64,000 bases of DNA from Nipponacmea schrenckii. Lineage: Eukaryota; Mollusca; Gastropoda; Lottiidae. The position numbers and the translations under genes are program-made. Positions 1-13,011 of this stretch are shown in pieces (the first letter of the stretch is position 1; every line of letters begins with the position of its first letter). The stretch lies in contig CM060200.1 of the NCBI GenBank assembly GCA_030562195.1, positions 24,715,023-24,779,022 of the forward strand, read 5' to 3'. Below the pieces are notes generated by a model. It had not been told where the DNA came from. It saw only the letters and a program-made list of their open reading frames with translations, and searched no databases.

Positions 1-2684
1 AGAAGGTCCAAGGATACGTGATACGGGCTGATAGATATATCACACGTTGTTCAGATGGAACATCAAACGGCTTGTCATGTTTAAATGTCCACAGACAATT
101 AGCGCCTCTCCTTAAACAAAATACTTTCCATTGCATACTGCATGGTGTTTGTATTCTTGTCTTTATCAGCACTGTTGTGATTTGGAATATAGTACGCGAA
201 CTTCACTGATAAATGAATTTCGATTCTTCTTTGAGCGAAATTAGTAAGTACAGTTAGTATATTTTCCATAAAGACACAGTATGCAAATTTTCATCAATAT
301 GAAAAAAAATTGTAAAATATATTTGGCAATCTTTTCTATGTACTTTTAATTTATATATCTACTTGATCAAACTGAAACTGGAGGTTTTGGGATGCCATCG
401 AATCAAAACCGGTTGAATTAATCTTTATTAGAAACTAAGAATATTCGTGTTTCACCTCCACATTTCATCGGAAGTATTAGAAAGCTAATAACTAACTTGC
501 GCTTCAGAAACAGCGAGATTTATCGCCAGTTCGCTGAAAAAAAACCGAAAGCATCTTGATATTAGCTTGGTGACAACATCTTTTCTATTTGTCATCTTTT
601 TTTCCACTTTGTTTCACTTTGATTTCTTCTTTTCAATTTTAAATTGATCGCCGTTAACCTTCCAAATGACTTTCTTCATGTCTTTATTTTGAAATTTTCC
701 ATCAATTTTCCAGCAAAACATACCGAGTCGCCGGATTGTATTAGCTTATTTTGAGAGAGAAGCTATTAAATTCGTGGTGATATTCCTATTTTACAAAACC
801 AGTTTAAGTAAGGAAATGGGTTTAACTTGCAGTTATCTCGACAATCGATAGCTGAAAGAATATTTGTAAAAAATCAGAGACAAAACTTACAATATTTTTA
901 TTTGTTTGAAATTCTAAACGGTTGCAATTGAGTTATACCGTTGAGACCCATGTCAGGATTAATCGAATCTAAAATATCATTATTTATTGCTACTTAATTT
1001 ATATAGGAGAAAGTATTTTCTAAGAAGATTACAAGCTATTTCAAATGAAATTTAAAGGCCTTCCGTAAGGTTGATCAAATTATGTGTTAATGATATCTCC
1101 GGTCAGGTTTGGCTTCAATCAACTGTATTGGGGGTTTCTCGACAAACACAATGATATCAACAGAATGATATTAGATGAAGGGAATCCCGAAGTAAAACCC
1201 CAAATCCCGAACTCATTTTCGCCCATGTTACTATCTACCACAATTCGATGTATATGAAATATTTTTCAAGTCATGCACCGAGCTCTTGAATTGAAGACCA
1301 ATTAAATATTAATATAAATATTGGTAAAAATTCACTATTCGCCATTCTTAACTGAGTTCACGCTACCAATACTCAGCACCAAGCAGCCAGGTTTAAGATC
1401 CCTTTAGTATGCTTCATACAATTTTAGATTTTATTTAAAGGACTGTTAAATACTTGTAGTTGTATGTAACATAAGCAACTGAAATATTACTACAAATGAA
1501 TGTTTTTCTAGAAAAATTCCATTTTACTAAGCCATACAAACGTGTCTTTCAGCGAATATTCCTATTAACAAATAGTATAATGTATTTAATATTAGTAATT
1601 GCACAGCCGATATCATGTATAAAAAATACTGAAATTAAATTAATTCCTCAAGGAATTCTGAATATAATACATTGAGAAATAGAACAGTTTATTGCAGGGA
1701 ACTGCAGTCTGTCTATACAGCTACAATCGTTCAAGAGAAATAGTCATTGTGTCAAATACCCAGCTTGAAGTTGGACAAGAGTAGACCCAATGACCAAATC
1801 AGAAATTTGAGGTTTTCAAAATCTTGGCTGTTTTGAGTTAACCTGATCCAACCGCCGATTGCAATACCGCTGGGGCATCGATTGCAGACTCAATTCTGTC
1901 TTGGTCGTCATCCAGTTTATTGGAGTTGCTAATTGTGTGAACATCACCCTCTATATGGGCGCTTAAATAATGTCAACTGTGATTTTTGTCGATGACACCA
2001 CCATAAATACAGATTTGACCGAGTGTGGTGATGACATTTAATAGATGTCCATCTAACTCTTGAGCGCATCGACTATATTTGTCGGTTTTTGTTTAGGACG
2101 TAGACTGCTATTATGGCGGATTTAATCTGGTTTTGACATTAAAAATATCGCTCAATTACCAAATATATATAAAGGTCTCGGGAGAAAACGCTGTGATCAA
2201 CAGGATCTGTTATACAAAAATGGAGATTAAAGGTTTCAGAGCACACCACTAGAATCTGTGGTAATCTGTTAATTCTTAATGATCAGGGATTCTTAATAAC
2301 ATTGATGTAGACTGACAATTGAAAGAATATAATAATACATGAAATGATTGTGGATTTCAATTAAAATGATTAATATGTGCAGTTCGTCTATAAAAAAATC
2401 AATAAGCTAACTGCAGTGGTTGAAAGAAATTACTGGAGAATAAAAACAGATTTACCGATGAGGTGATAACGATTGAGATATTGATGGGAATATTCACTTT
2501 TCTTGAAGATTTGAAATAAAGAGACTACGCCACTAAATATCTACTATCGTTTAATCATAAGTATGATTCAACGTTTAAGGTCAGGTAAGCTAAGAAAGTG
2601 TTAATTTAAGAGCATCTTAACAGCTGGAAAGCAAAATTTAAATTGTAAAATAATCATGACTTGGTCTTTATAGTACTTTTATAT
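1..2684. other. Unannotated A/T-rich DNA, no gene seen
   Basis: No open frame longer than about 63 codons occurs here and no protein family, RNA gene or mobile element is recognised. The stretch from about 1740 to 2140 is less A/T-rich than its surroundings but has stops in all frames and no clear repeat structure. It is probably intergenic or intronic. Confidence 0.6.
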
Positions 2685-2747
2685 AAATGAAATGAATGGA
2701 GTTTTACACCCTACTCTTCTATACCTTATGGGCTAATGAAGACCGTA
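2685..2747 (-). mobile_element. SINE fragment, 3' end only
   Basis: Read on the minus strand, this is the 3' terminal part of the SINE found complete near 24 kb. It shares the ATGAATGGAGTTTTAC tail and the CTTATGGGCTAATGAAGAC block. The match stops abruptly after about 63 bp, so the body and the tRNA-like head with its pol III boxes are missing. Several substitutions from the complete copy (for example ACACCC for ACGTCC) suggest an older insertion. No target-site duplication was found. Confidence 0.8.
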
Positions 2748-5700
2748 GTTCTTTTTCATAAACGGCGCAGAAAAGAACAGCATAAATCAAACTTTAATTT
2801 CAATTAAATATCTAATATATAAAAACTCTAATATATGTGTTTGAACATGTAACGTGATATTTAAATAATTTCAAGTCTCTGCAATTCCAAAGGATCATAA
2901 ACAAAAAGCCTCGCCAAAGAAATGGATGAATATTTAACTTTTACATTGTTAAGAACTCCACATCCACGTGACAATATCCAATTGAAGAGAAAGCTATATT
3001 CCAGTGTTAAGCCTTGCCCGGGGGTCAATCCCAAGCCTGATGAGCTAGGTTCTAGATTGATTATAAGATTATCAACTACACCAGCAATACATTACCAGCT
3101 TACTAATATAGTCCAGATAGTACGTAGTTATATACTAGTTGATAGTGCTGTACAGGAAATGGACTGATAACAGTTAATACTGTATGATATGACAAAACGT
3201 ACTCGTGGGATTATTTCCTGAATGGATTGTAAGAAAGTAACAGAAATACATTTAATGTGCCGACAGGTGCTCGACTGAGAGCTACATTGGTGAAGATCAA
3301 AACTTGTTGTCAAGCTGCACGATGAATATTTTCTACTGTACAAGCATTGTAATTATGGATCAAAGTGTTTATATACTCCTCCAAAAGGCTTTGAAACTTT
3401 TGAGACTCTTTCATTCAACATAAATGCATCATTGAAATGATAACACTAAGTAGAGAATATGAAATAACATTAGACTTATGAATTTATTCCAACACTATGA
3501 GTTTTATTCAAGTACCGCCATTAACAACCACATTAAAAATTGCACACTTAATTAAGAATGTTTGTATGGTCGAGGGACGACTTCTATCCGCACCGAATTG
3601 TCAGTCAAATGCAACCTTGATACGGCATAAGGTGAAAGTCGAGATGGATTTAATCTACTGAAAGGAGTTCATTAGTTAATTAATTCTGACCATTAAGTAG
3701 AAATGGTGGTCAGTGAGTAGAGGTAATATCATTATGAGTGGTCATCTAGAATGGTCAGTATGATCGTGAATGGTTCTGACCTCCTCTTGCACTTCCTTAC
3801 TACGATACTTGACTTCACCATTCCCAATTACCCCTTAATTTAAAATGATTTACTAGTAAAGCATTGGGTTCTTTTATCAGTTGATTAGTTTTAATAAGAT
3901 GTCAAGATTTTACCCAATTTTTAATGAGTGCCAGTCAAACATCAGCTGTGGAAACATAAATAAATGTTACTATTGAACATCAAGAAGTATAGCCACATGT
4001 ATTAGTTGTGTTGTTGGCGAAAAATTAAAACATTAGATACACGTTTATGTTTGATTTCAATTCCTTTAAATATCTTTTACAAAAGTAACATTCTGCATGC
4101 AAATAGTCTTTTGTTTCATTTTAGCATCCATAAAATAATCTTCAAGCCATTTCACTTTTTCATTCAACCAGTCGGACAGTCATGATAGCTTATATTGTTT
4201 ATTTGTTATATGAATTATTTATGAATCCACGTCCAATGCTTTAGAGGTTTGATTTGATGCCCTTCTTCAATATGTACAAGGGATTGTTCCAGTTATACAT
4301 AAAATCTGCAGCATTCATCTGTAATTATGTTTTAATAAGGCAGATGGTCAATACCCTATAGTTTAACTTCTGTTAACACATTATGCTCAATTGAATCCAA
4401 TATTCCATCTATTAAGGAGAAATTAATATCTCCCACAACAACTCCACACAGATACCAATTGCTTTTAATCGAATACACGCCAATACCATTCATTCCATTT
4501 AATAACTCTGTCACCATTATAGTGAGTCATTTCATATGTTTCACGCTGTTATAGATTTACAGATAAGTTGATGGTAGAAATTCAGTTAGTAAAAACGATA
4601 ATTAAGACTTTAAGTGTTGTATCAACAGATGACATTGTAATTATAATGACATTGTACTCGCTTATTTGCTTTGTTTCCATCATCAAAGAAATACCGGTTT
4701 AAAGAGAGATGTATGGAACCGCAATTCAGTCTTAAATGCCTTGCTTGACCTTTTTGTTATTCCTATCGCCCACGATGTTTTTAACAGAAAATACTCTTTA
4801 AACATTTTCATTTTGCAGACACCCTATTTAATAAATTTGTCCTTAAAAGACAATATGTTGGGAACGTGAACCCGTGGAATATTTTTGTTTCAAACACAAG
4901 GAAGGATCTACACACTATGTAAATTCAACATTGTATATATTTTTAATACCAGTGGGTGGTCTATTTATACGATGATAACGCGTTGCACCATTCATTACCA
5001 ATGGTTTTCAGACAGATTTCAAGATGAGATATGCAAATCTCAAAAATGAAAAAAAAAGTTAAAAAACAAAATTTACATTTTGCCGAATTTTAAATCAGAT
5101 AAAACAGCATTTGATATATAAATATATATGTTGAAATTATGAAACATAATACAACTCCCTCCTTAATAATATTTTTTCAAAAATATCAACAAGATTCCCT
5201 CCCTAATCTGTATTGGTTTAAATAATAAAAAGTCGTGTTTAATTTCTATCTCCACAGATACCACGACAATCGAGAAAAATCTCAAGATTAAACACAACAT
5301 TGGTAGAAAATTAAATAAACATTTTTCTAAGAAAAAGACATAATCTATATTAAAGTTGATAGGAATTGAAAAATAAAGAAAACAGTTTAAACTGTTAAGT
5401 GCCAATTAAAACAAAACAGAATAATAACCTAAACATATTCATGGATTAAATTCTCATTTTCTATATCGAATAGGCCGACGAATGTTTAATAATGAATCTT
5501 TAAATTGTCAAAGTTTCCTGGTCTTGAAATGTTACATTAGTCCTGCTCACATTTCATTTGCTCGTTATCACTTCCGGGTTTCATGTGTGTGGATCCAATA
5601 TGTTTGTAATGCTGTGCATCACTTGAGAGAAATTTAAAGAAACCGGATATATTCGTCTATAATTCACTTCTGTTAACAACAACTGTCAGGCAGAACCACA

Positions 5701-8700
5701 TATAATTTGACGGACTGAAAGGGTAGGATTTCCCTGCTCTCTCGAGATCCTAGCGCAATTCCGGAGAAATTTTGACAACATAGTACACGCGCAAGTCTTT
5801 CTACACACCTTATGTTGGCGATTGGCATTCGGCATAACATTGATCCAAAATCTTCCAGATCATTACCAAGATCTTGTTTGTATCATAATGTAAGTCACAG
5901 TTGATTGTTATTCTCTTAGGAGTTCCTATAGTCGCCTACTGCCAATTAAAAACAGTATATACTGAGTAGAATACCTAATAGGTCAATGTTACCAGGTCTT
6001 GAGGGAGATCTTTCTGTGCTAAACTAGTTACAGTTTAGACATAATAATAATTGAATGATGAATTAAGCTGCAAGCAAATAACAACATGCACTGAGAGAGG
6101 TCATATTATATTTGAGCTATTTATGAGTTTTTATATAAGGGATTTATTTACATAATAGGATTAGAGACAGTCTTTCGCCTATGGTGCCCTGATAATCATC
6201 TGTTTCTTTAGATAGTGTTATCCACCCTTCAAATAATTGCGAATTTTGCTTCGATAGCACCCATCGATTGTTCTGGAATGCCCACTGCGACCTGATATTG
6301 AGTATAGTCGGAACTGTAATCACATCATGGCTATGCTATTAACATAACAATTACAGCGAGACAAAGCAAACAGCAATCAAGACCTAAATAAGAACAATAT
6401 CAGACTATGATAATATCAGTCAGGTGTTAATTTGTATCAAATTGACCGTTTAATCAGTTCAATAAACTAAAATCTTGTCTCCTCGCATATGCTCGCCACT
6501 CCATTCACAGCCTTAGTTTGTTATTACAGATAACATTGTCCGTCTTGCTTGCTTTCAATACTCACGATTGATGAGAAACAACTGTTGATAGACAAACACT
6601 ACTTCAAATAATCCTCGACATTCATTAAATAGTAGAATACTTTAAATCATTTCTTTTTATTAACATCTGAAAACGTTCAGGTGCAGGAGAATTCATTAAT
6701 TATTTCTATAGATTAAATACAGTTCACTCTTAATTAAACACAAGTTTCAATTTAAATTATCACTGAATTGATATAATCGGTTTCTTGTCGACCATTTTTG
6801 GTAGCTAACTTCTCTCAGTCTAAATCTAACAACATTCTTCTTAAATTCAAGTTCAAACCAATGATGCCCAATTCAGCCAGTAGATAATATTTATCATGCA
6901 AAATTTTTCAAACATTAGGTCTAGATGCATCAAACTGTCGTTAAATGCCGATTTTTGTATCATCGTTGAAACTCACGTTGACATTACATGTAATAACAAA
7001 GGGTATCTGAAAACAGAAATATGTATTTGAAAAAGGTCTAAAAATATGCTTCGCGTGTCCAGTTTTTAAACTGTAAACTTTGAACGTTAGCATTTTTTTT
7101 TTGTATGGATTAGTTCCCTAGTCTGTTATTTCTAGCTAGTTGTTTTCTTCATTATGAACATATTAACTGCAAAAGAGATGAATTAGAAAGAAAAAAACCG
7201 ACAAAAATGTGTGAAAAATTAATTAATGAAGAATTGCTACCATCTGACAGACAAAATAAAATATTATTTTACGTGTATTCTGGAAATTATACTCATAATG
7301 TAGAACATATGGATAGTCTCGTCTGATAATTATAGGCAAACTCAGTAATTCAAGCTGAATCTTGAAAAAAATGGTAAACGTGTGTAGCCGAATTGTAATG
7401 AGTTGATCATGCTGGTCCAAGTTGTCAACAAATTCAGAAACGGTATATATCATAAAAAAACATAATTTATTCATAATATCTATTATAGGCCTGTTGGATG
7501 TGATGCAACAGAAGGGTGGGAAGGAATATACCGATATAAGATATATTTGATATTAAGGCGGCCAAGAGAAACAGTGTGTCATGTCACTTAGTTAAGACTT
7601 CGTTAAGGAAAATTAAATAAAAGCTATAAATATATTTCATTGTACCATTTATATTGATAATAAAAGTGAACTGATCGGTCGCCTATATAGTGCTAAAACA
7701 AATTCAAGATGCTATCAGATAGAAGCATAACTGATATAGAAGATCACTAAAAAATTTAATGTCCAACTGCCTTGACGTGTATAGATCTGACAACAACTCC
7801 TTTGATTTGAGAGAAAGTGAGAAATTCTCCGCCGTTATTGAGATATCAACGAGATAAATCAAGAATCTGTTCAGTTAGCATCAGTTTGTCTTGTTAATAT
7901 GATGAAGGGGAGGGCTATAACAGGTGCGCTGATCTGATAGGTATTCTAACTATCTAGATGATAACACTCTGTTCCGATTGACCACGGTGATTGAAAGATC
8001 TTCCGCCCTCTATCTATATGGGGCATGTAGTCTTTTATATCTTTGATATTAATTCCTATCTAAAACAGTGTTTGAGTACTTGAGATCTATTCTTATCAAA
8101 GCTTGATTGGAATTCGGGTAAGGCAATAAGGTGGTTGGCGGCTCACAGAAAACACACCACTCTAAAAGGTGGATATGCCAAGTGAGATGGTGTAAACAAT
8201 ATATATTTAACAGTGCAATATAATTTATAGAACAATATAAAATGACGATCCAGAAACAATCTAAAATCTAAATATCAATCTATGCTAGGTGAGATGAAGG
8301 CCATGATCTGATTAAGTACAAATATCAGACAGCAGCATCTTTAAACTGCTCTGAACAAAATAGCAATGGGTCTGATATTTCATAACATAACCGCAAACCA
8401 TTCAAACAGCAAGCTTGACTACCTGTTAGTAAAGCGACGTCCAAGGAAAAAATTGATCAGATTTTGTTTAATATCTTGTTACTGATATACTCAAGAAACA
8501 TGAGAAGTAAAAGAAGTAAAGTGAACTTTATATCATTATGTTATGGTTTTTTTTTCCAAATCGAGTGAAAGGTAGAAACCATTATATCATTTCAATCAAA
8601 TATAATATTCTCTTAAATCTAATTGTCACTATGAATTCAATTAACCATTGCGTGGGTACAATCTGAGCTAATTCCCTAAATACCACTAATAAATGAATGA

Positions 8701-10205
8701 TATATAAATGATAGATTGGAGGAGAACGAAGAAAAGGCAAATATCAAGGTATTACCATATCTGATAGTCTTCAATTGACTTAACCTTATAATTCAACACT
8801 TCATACTTTTATATCAATATATCACTTAGTGCGTTATCAGAGGATTGGTTCCAAGATTCTATAAGTTATCAACATTTACCCCTTTGATAACGTATATGAT
8901 ATAACACGTGATATTATTGGGCAATAAAAGTTTATAAATGAAAACAGTCTATAACAATTCATAACATGAGAACCGTTAAGAAAGCCGATTCTACAAGGGT
9001 TTAGTTGAAATATCTAACTCAGTGTCCTCATGATAGCAACGTAGAAAGTACTTCCTGTTTTACATTGTGTTTGAGATTAGCTGTCGAAACTAAACCTTCA
9101 TAACTTGCATAACACTTAAAGAATAAAACTTCAATTTATGTTTTGTGATTCCAAGAATCAATTTGGAACATTTGGACCACACGAGATTTTGTTTCGTTCA
9201 AGAATATCTAAAATAATGGAAAACATCCCTAGGGCAGAGAGGAATATTTATAAAAACATATTTAACAATATTTATATTTCTCTATTGTCCCACGGCTCCT
9301 ATATCATTCCGATGTTCCTGGGAATGTGACAAGACTTTCAGACATTCTGAGAATGATACTGTCCATCTCAGATATTTCCCATCAAGCCGTGACGACAAGT
9401 TGAACATCCATTCTGGCAAGGTAACATTTCATGTTTAATGTTACACAAAACTTCTTTTTATGTTGAGTCGGAACTCTTACAGTAGAATATTCTCATTATT
9501 CACTTCCTTTACAAAAGCGTCTCAAGCCATAATATTTAAGATATTTTAACCTGATAAAGATACAAAACACGTGTCAGAATATCTTGACGTGTTAACTTCA
9601 GTTCTAATATGCTTACAATGCTTGCATGCATATTTCATACATTTTTTGTATGCATTTTGTAAAGGAAAGGAAGAAATTTTCCAAGCTGCAGACGAAATAT
9701 TCCAACATATGGAAACATCAGCCCACTACATTCCGTGACTGACCATTGTGTTGGTTATCTTCGGGCACCAGACACCAACAAATCATAGAAACACATCAGA
9801 CGAGATCTGTCCAAGCCAGACGATTTCTTGATTGACTTCCTAATGAAGACCAACACTTTCAATATCTTTAAATGCGGTGTAAATTATCGGATGCTAGAAG
9901 CAAATAAGAGGCGTTAAATTCATCAAGTCTGAATTGAGTCGACAAACAACGACTGGCCATTGCCGCAAATTTTACTTGACTATGATCAACAGGCTTTGTA
10001 AATTATTTCTAATGGAATTCTCTTTAGTCTAGTTATTATTATGAAATTACGTACAAATATGGTACACTAAGGTTTTCTAGCTGAATTTATGGTGTTAACA
10101 ACTGCTGGGGATAAAATACTTTCAGTCGATCTTAGACCGATCATATGGAAACACAGAGTCGAAGTAGATAATTTACCCCCATCTGCAACCGCAACCATCT
10201 CTACT
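2748..10205. other. Unannotated A/T-rich DNA, no gene seen
   Basis: Open frames are short (at most about 83 codons), scattered on both strands and biased to residues encoded by A/T-rich codons. None resembles a known family. There are homopolymer runs (for example T-runs near 7085 and 8550). No RNA gene, mobile element or tandem repeat is evident. It is probably intergenic or intronic. Confidence 0.6.
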
Positions 10206-10259
10206 ATGATGGTATAATATGATTTACTGTATGTAAGTATCACGATTTCATACCATCAT
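10206..10259. repeat. Short inverted repeat (hairpin potential)
   Basis: ATGATGGTAT at 10206-10215 is the perfect reverse complement of ATACCATCAT at 10250-10259, separated by 34 bases. The stem is only 10 bp and A/T-rich, so it may be chance. No flanking duplication marks it as a transposon end. Confidence 0.35.
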
Positions 10260-11321
10260 GTACAATTTAAATGTAAATAGTCCATATTTGTAGAGATATG
10301 AGGGCTCGTTCCAAGAATAAGTATAATACTTTTGAATTTCCAACAATGTTAACCATTCCAGTGGTACAAGTCTGTGATGTTTTCATAAAAAAATCTGCAG
10401 TTCTGGAATCTGGAGATATATTAACTACACTGAAATTCCATATTCGTTACTGGTATAAATTGAATACATTTTCATCTTAGGTTCACTTGGTACAAGTCGA
10501 AAAGTCTTATATAAAAGATCTGGGTATAAAATTGATATTGTGCTAAATTGAATGATCATATACAAGTTATTCCCATGTTGAATAATGAGAAAATTTAGAA
10601 TAAATAATTCATGATGTTATTATATCATATACTTATAATACTGTGATTTGATTAATAGGTTTATAATCATATACCGAATATAGTTACACCCAAACACATA
10701 ACTTAGTCTTATATTCTCTGAATAAATTGGTATATATTCTCAGAATATGATGTAATATACGGTGTAAAGAAAACAACTATATATTATAAGCATAATATCT
10801 TAGGTACATTTAGCAGCTGATCCAAGTCACACCTCTTGGCATTGCTCTTTCCAGGATTATCATAACCCAGTACCGCTGTTTCAGTTAGAATTATGAAAAA
10901 AGCGGACTTATTCAAGATCAGGAAACGTTCACTCGCAAACAGAGATTAGAACAAAAACCTGCCATTTTAATTTGACAAAGCAAACGACGTCGTGTAGACG
11001 ACTTAAAGCATAATATAAGATAAACATTTTACAACATGCATACGTTCATAAGCGAATAACCCCGCCCTTTCAAACAACCCTACATAATTCGCATTCAATA
11101 TGTCAATCATCAAATATAAATACTGTAAATGAAGCAGAAACTGTTACAATTTCCCACTGTTAGATGAGTAACTGAGCACTCGACACCTAGCTGCACTTGT
11201 TTATATAATGATGACCTTTTTAATGGGCTGATAAACTGCATCAAAGGAGGCAACACCCTTCTGTTTTATTTCGATATAGCTGTGAAAGGGTGGTATACAA
11301 CAGTTTCAAGTCCGTATCTAC
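10260..11321. other. Unannotated A/T-rich DNA, no gene seen
   Basis: Very A/T-rich between about 10,500 and 10,800, with many short TATAAT-like words that are expected by composition. A 60-codon open frame at 10,298-10,480 has no recognisable similarity. No other structure was seen. Confidence 0.55.
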
Positions 11322-11343
11322 GGAGTGAGGTGGGGGGGGGGTG
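11322..11343 (+). repeat. G-run / purine-rich low-complexity tract
   Basis: A run of ten G at 11332-11341 sits in a G-rich context (GTGAGGT before, GTGTTGCAGGGAGAGG after). This is rare in a window this A/T-rich. It could form a G-quadruplex with the neighbouring G pairs and is a likely site of length polymorphism or sequencing error. Confidence 0.7.
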
Positions 11344-12380
11344 TTGCAGGGAGAGGCGAACGAAGATGGGCAATACCCTCCCGAAAAAATAGATTGCCTC
11401 TCTAACGTAAAATTGGACAACCGATATTTTGCATTACTGCAACTGAAACATCACATCCCATTGCCTCTCTGAATATATTACTTTTTTCTTCCAACACGTC
11501 TTGTTATGGGCCTGACAATTTTTCAGTAAGTAAATGAAAATATTCATATGAGGTACAAATATCATTAGTTTAGAAGAACTAAGCCTTAAACCTACAATAA
11601 CGCCTTGGGGAGGTGAATGCAGATACATTGTATATTATAATGTTGAATTGAATATTGATTACAAACTCCACAGAAACACAATTTGTACAAATTTAAAACT
11701 TTGAATTTAAAACATAACGATAAATACAGCTGATAGCATTAAGGTTCAGGTATTAAGTCACGTTGCTTAGTTCATTAACTCCTGTAGATCGACAGGTGGT
11801 GGTGGTATGGGTGTGACAAGAAAAGCCCCCCTCAATCTCGATACGAAACTGATAATATTATGTACACACGATTTAGTTTTTAACATTAACTTAGTGATAC
11901 GAACAAGGGCTCTCTTACACGGTAAAGTGTTCTTTTAATTAACAAATCCAAAATAAGACAAACTGATTGTTATGCTAACATGCTTATCTAAAAAATAATG
12001 GGTATTTCATTAGCGCATAATCTGTCCGTATCATAACTTCAGTCAGGAATATTTACTTATTTCACTTTTGTCAAAGGTCATGTCATACTGATGTTAAATA
12101 GTCATGGTCGGTCCTGGTAATTCCTTTTCGTAATTTTTCCATATTTGATGATTCAAAGCCAATATATCATATGATCTTCTTTATAAGACGACTCGTTTCA
12201 AAACACACTTACACCAAACAAACAATAGATTCAGTTCTGACAGGATGATTTGGTATGCCTTACTTCTTTAATTGGGCTGATGGCCATACTATATAATCAT
12301 CATATTTAACCATCGAGCTTAGTAAACTGGATAATTTCTTTGGTTATAAAGTAGAGATTAGGGTTGTTGAAAGGTAACAA
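11344..12380. other. Unannotated DNA, no gene seen
   Basis: Contains a GGTGGTGGT triplet stretch near 11795. Otherwise it has scattered short open frames and stops in all frames. No recognised family, RNA or repeat. Confidence 0.55.
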
Positions 12381-12450
12381 GTTACTATTCAACAAAAGGC
12401 AGTGGCACAAGGTTAGTTAGTATTCAACAGAAGGCAGATGACAAATTGCC
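12381..12450. repeat. Imperfect 35-bp tandem duplication
   Basis: GTTACTATTCAACAAAAGGC at 12381 recurs as GTTAGTATTCAACAGAAGGC at 12416, an exact 35-bp offset with few mismatches and continuing agreement downstream. It looks like a two-copy local tandem duplication. No coding frame runs through it. Confidence 0.6.
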
Positions 12451-12834
12451 AAAGTATACAAATGACAATATGTGGAACAGTTCCCAAGGACAATGATTTT
12501 TTCAGTGATTTGCGATTGACAACTTTAAGATAACAATCGAGACTAGTCGCCATTGAAAACTCATACAATCTTGGGAATATATCCTTAAGCTAAGAGATCA
12601 TCTAATGAATCCATTAAGTTGTTACAGGCCGTCGATCGTAATAGAAAATTAGGTCAGAACAGTTACGTTGTAATGGAATTGGTATCAGCAATACGAATCT
12701 CCATTGACCACCAGCTTTCAACGTCTTTGGGGTTATACGAATTGAATCTTATGTTATGTTTAACGACGTAATACATCGTCTTGCTTATATGCCCCATTTC
12801 AGATAGACCGCTATCGTAGAAAATATTAACACAG

Positions 12835-13011
12835 AACCGTGTTTATTGTTACTGCGTTTTTCACACACAATGCAACAATAGTTAGAGATTAAACCAACAT
12901 TTAAATGCGACATGGTGGACATCAATCCAAACATCAACTAATTAAAATAACATCGTAGTATCAACCATGTATAGTGTTACTATGCTTTTCACACAATTCA
13001 AAAATAACAAT
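12835..13011. repeat. Imperfect direct duplication, 128-bp offset
   Basis: The 49-bp segment 12835-12883 (AACCGTGTTTATTGTTACTG at its start) recurs at 12963-13011 as AACCATGTATAGTGTTACTA and continues through the shared word TTTTCACACA. The offset is 128 bp with roughly three-quarters identity by eye. The spacer does not align clearly. This may be an old tandem duplication or two relics of one unrecognised element. Confidence 0.5.
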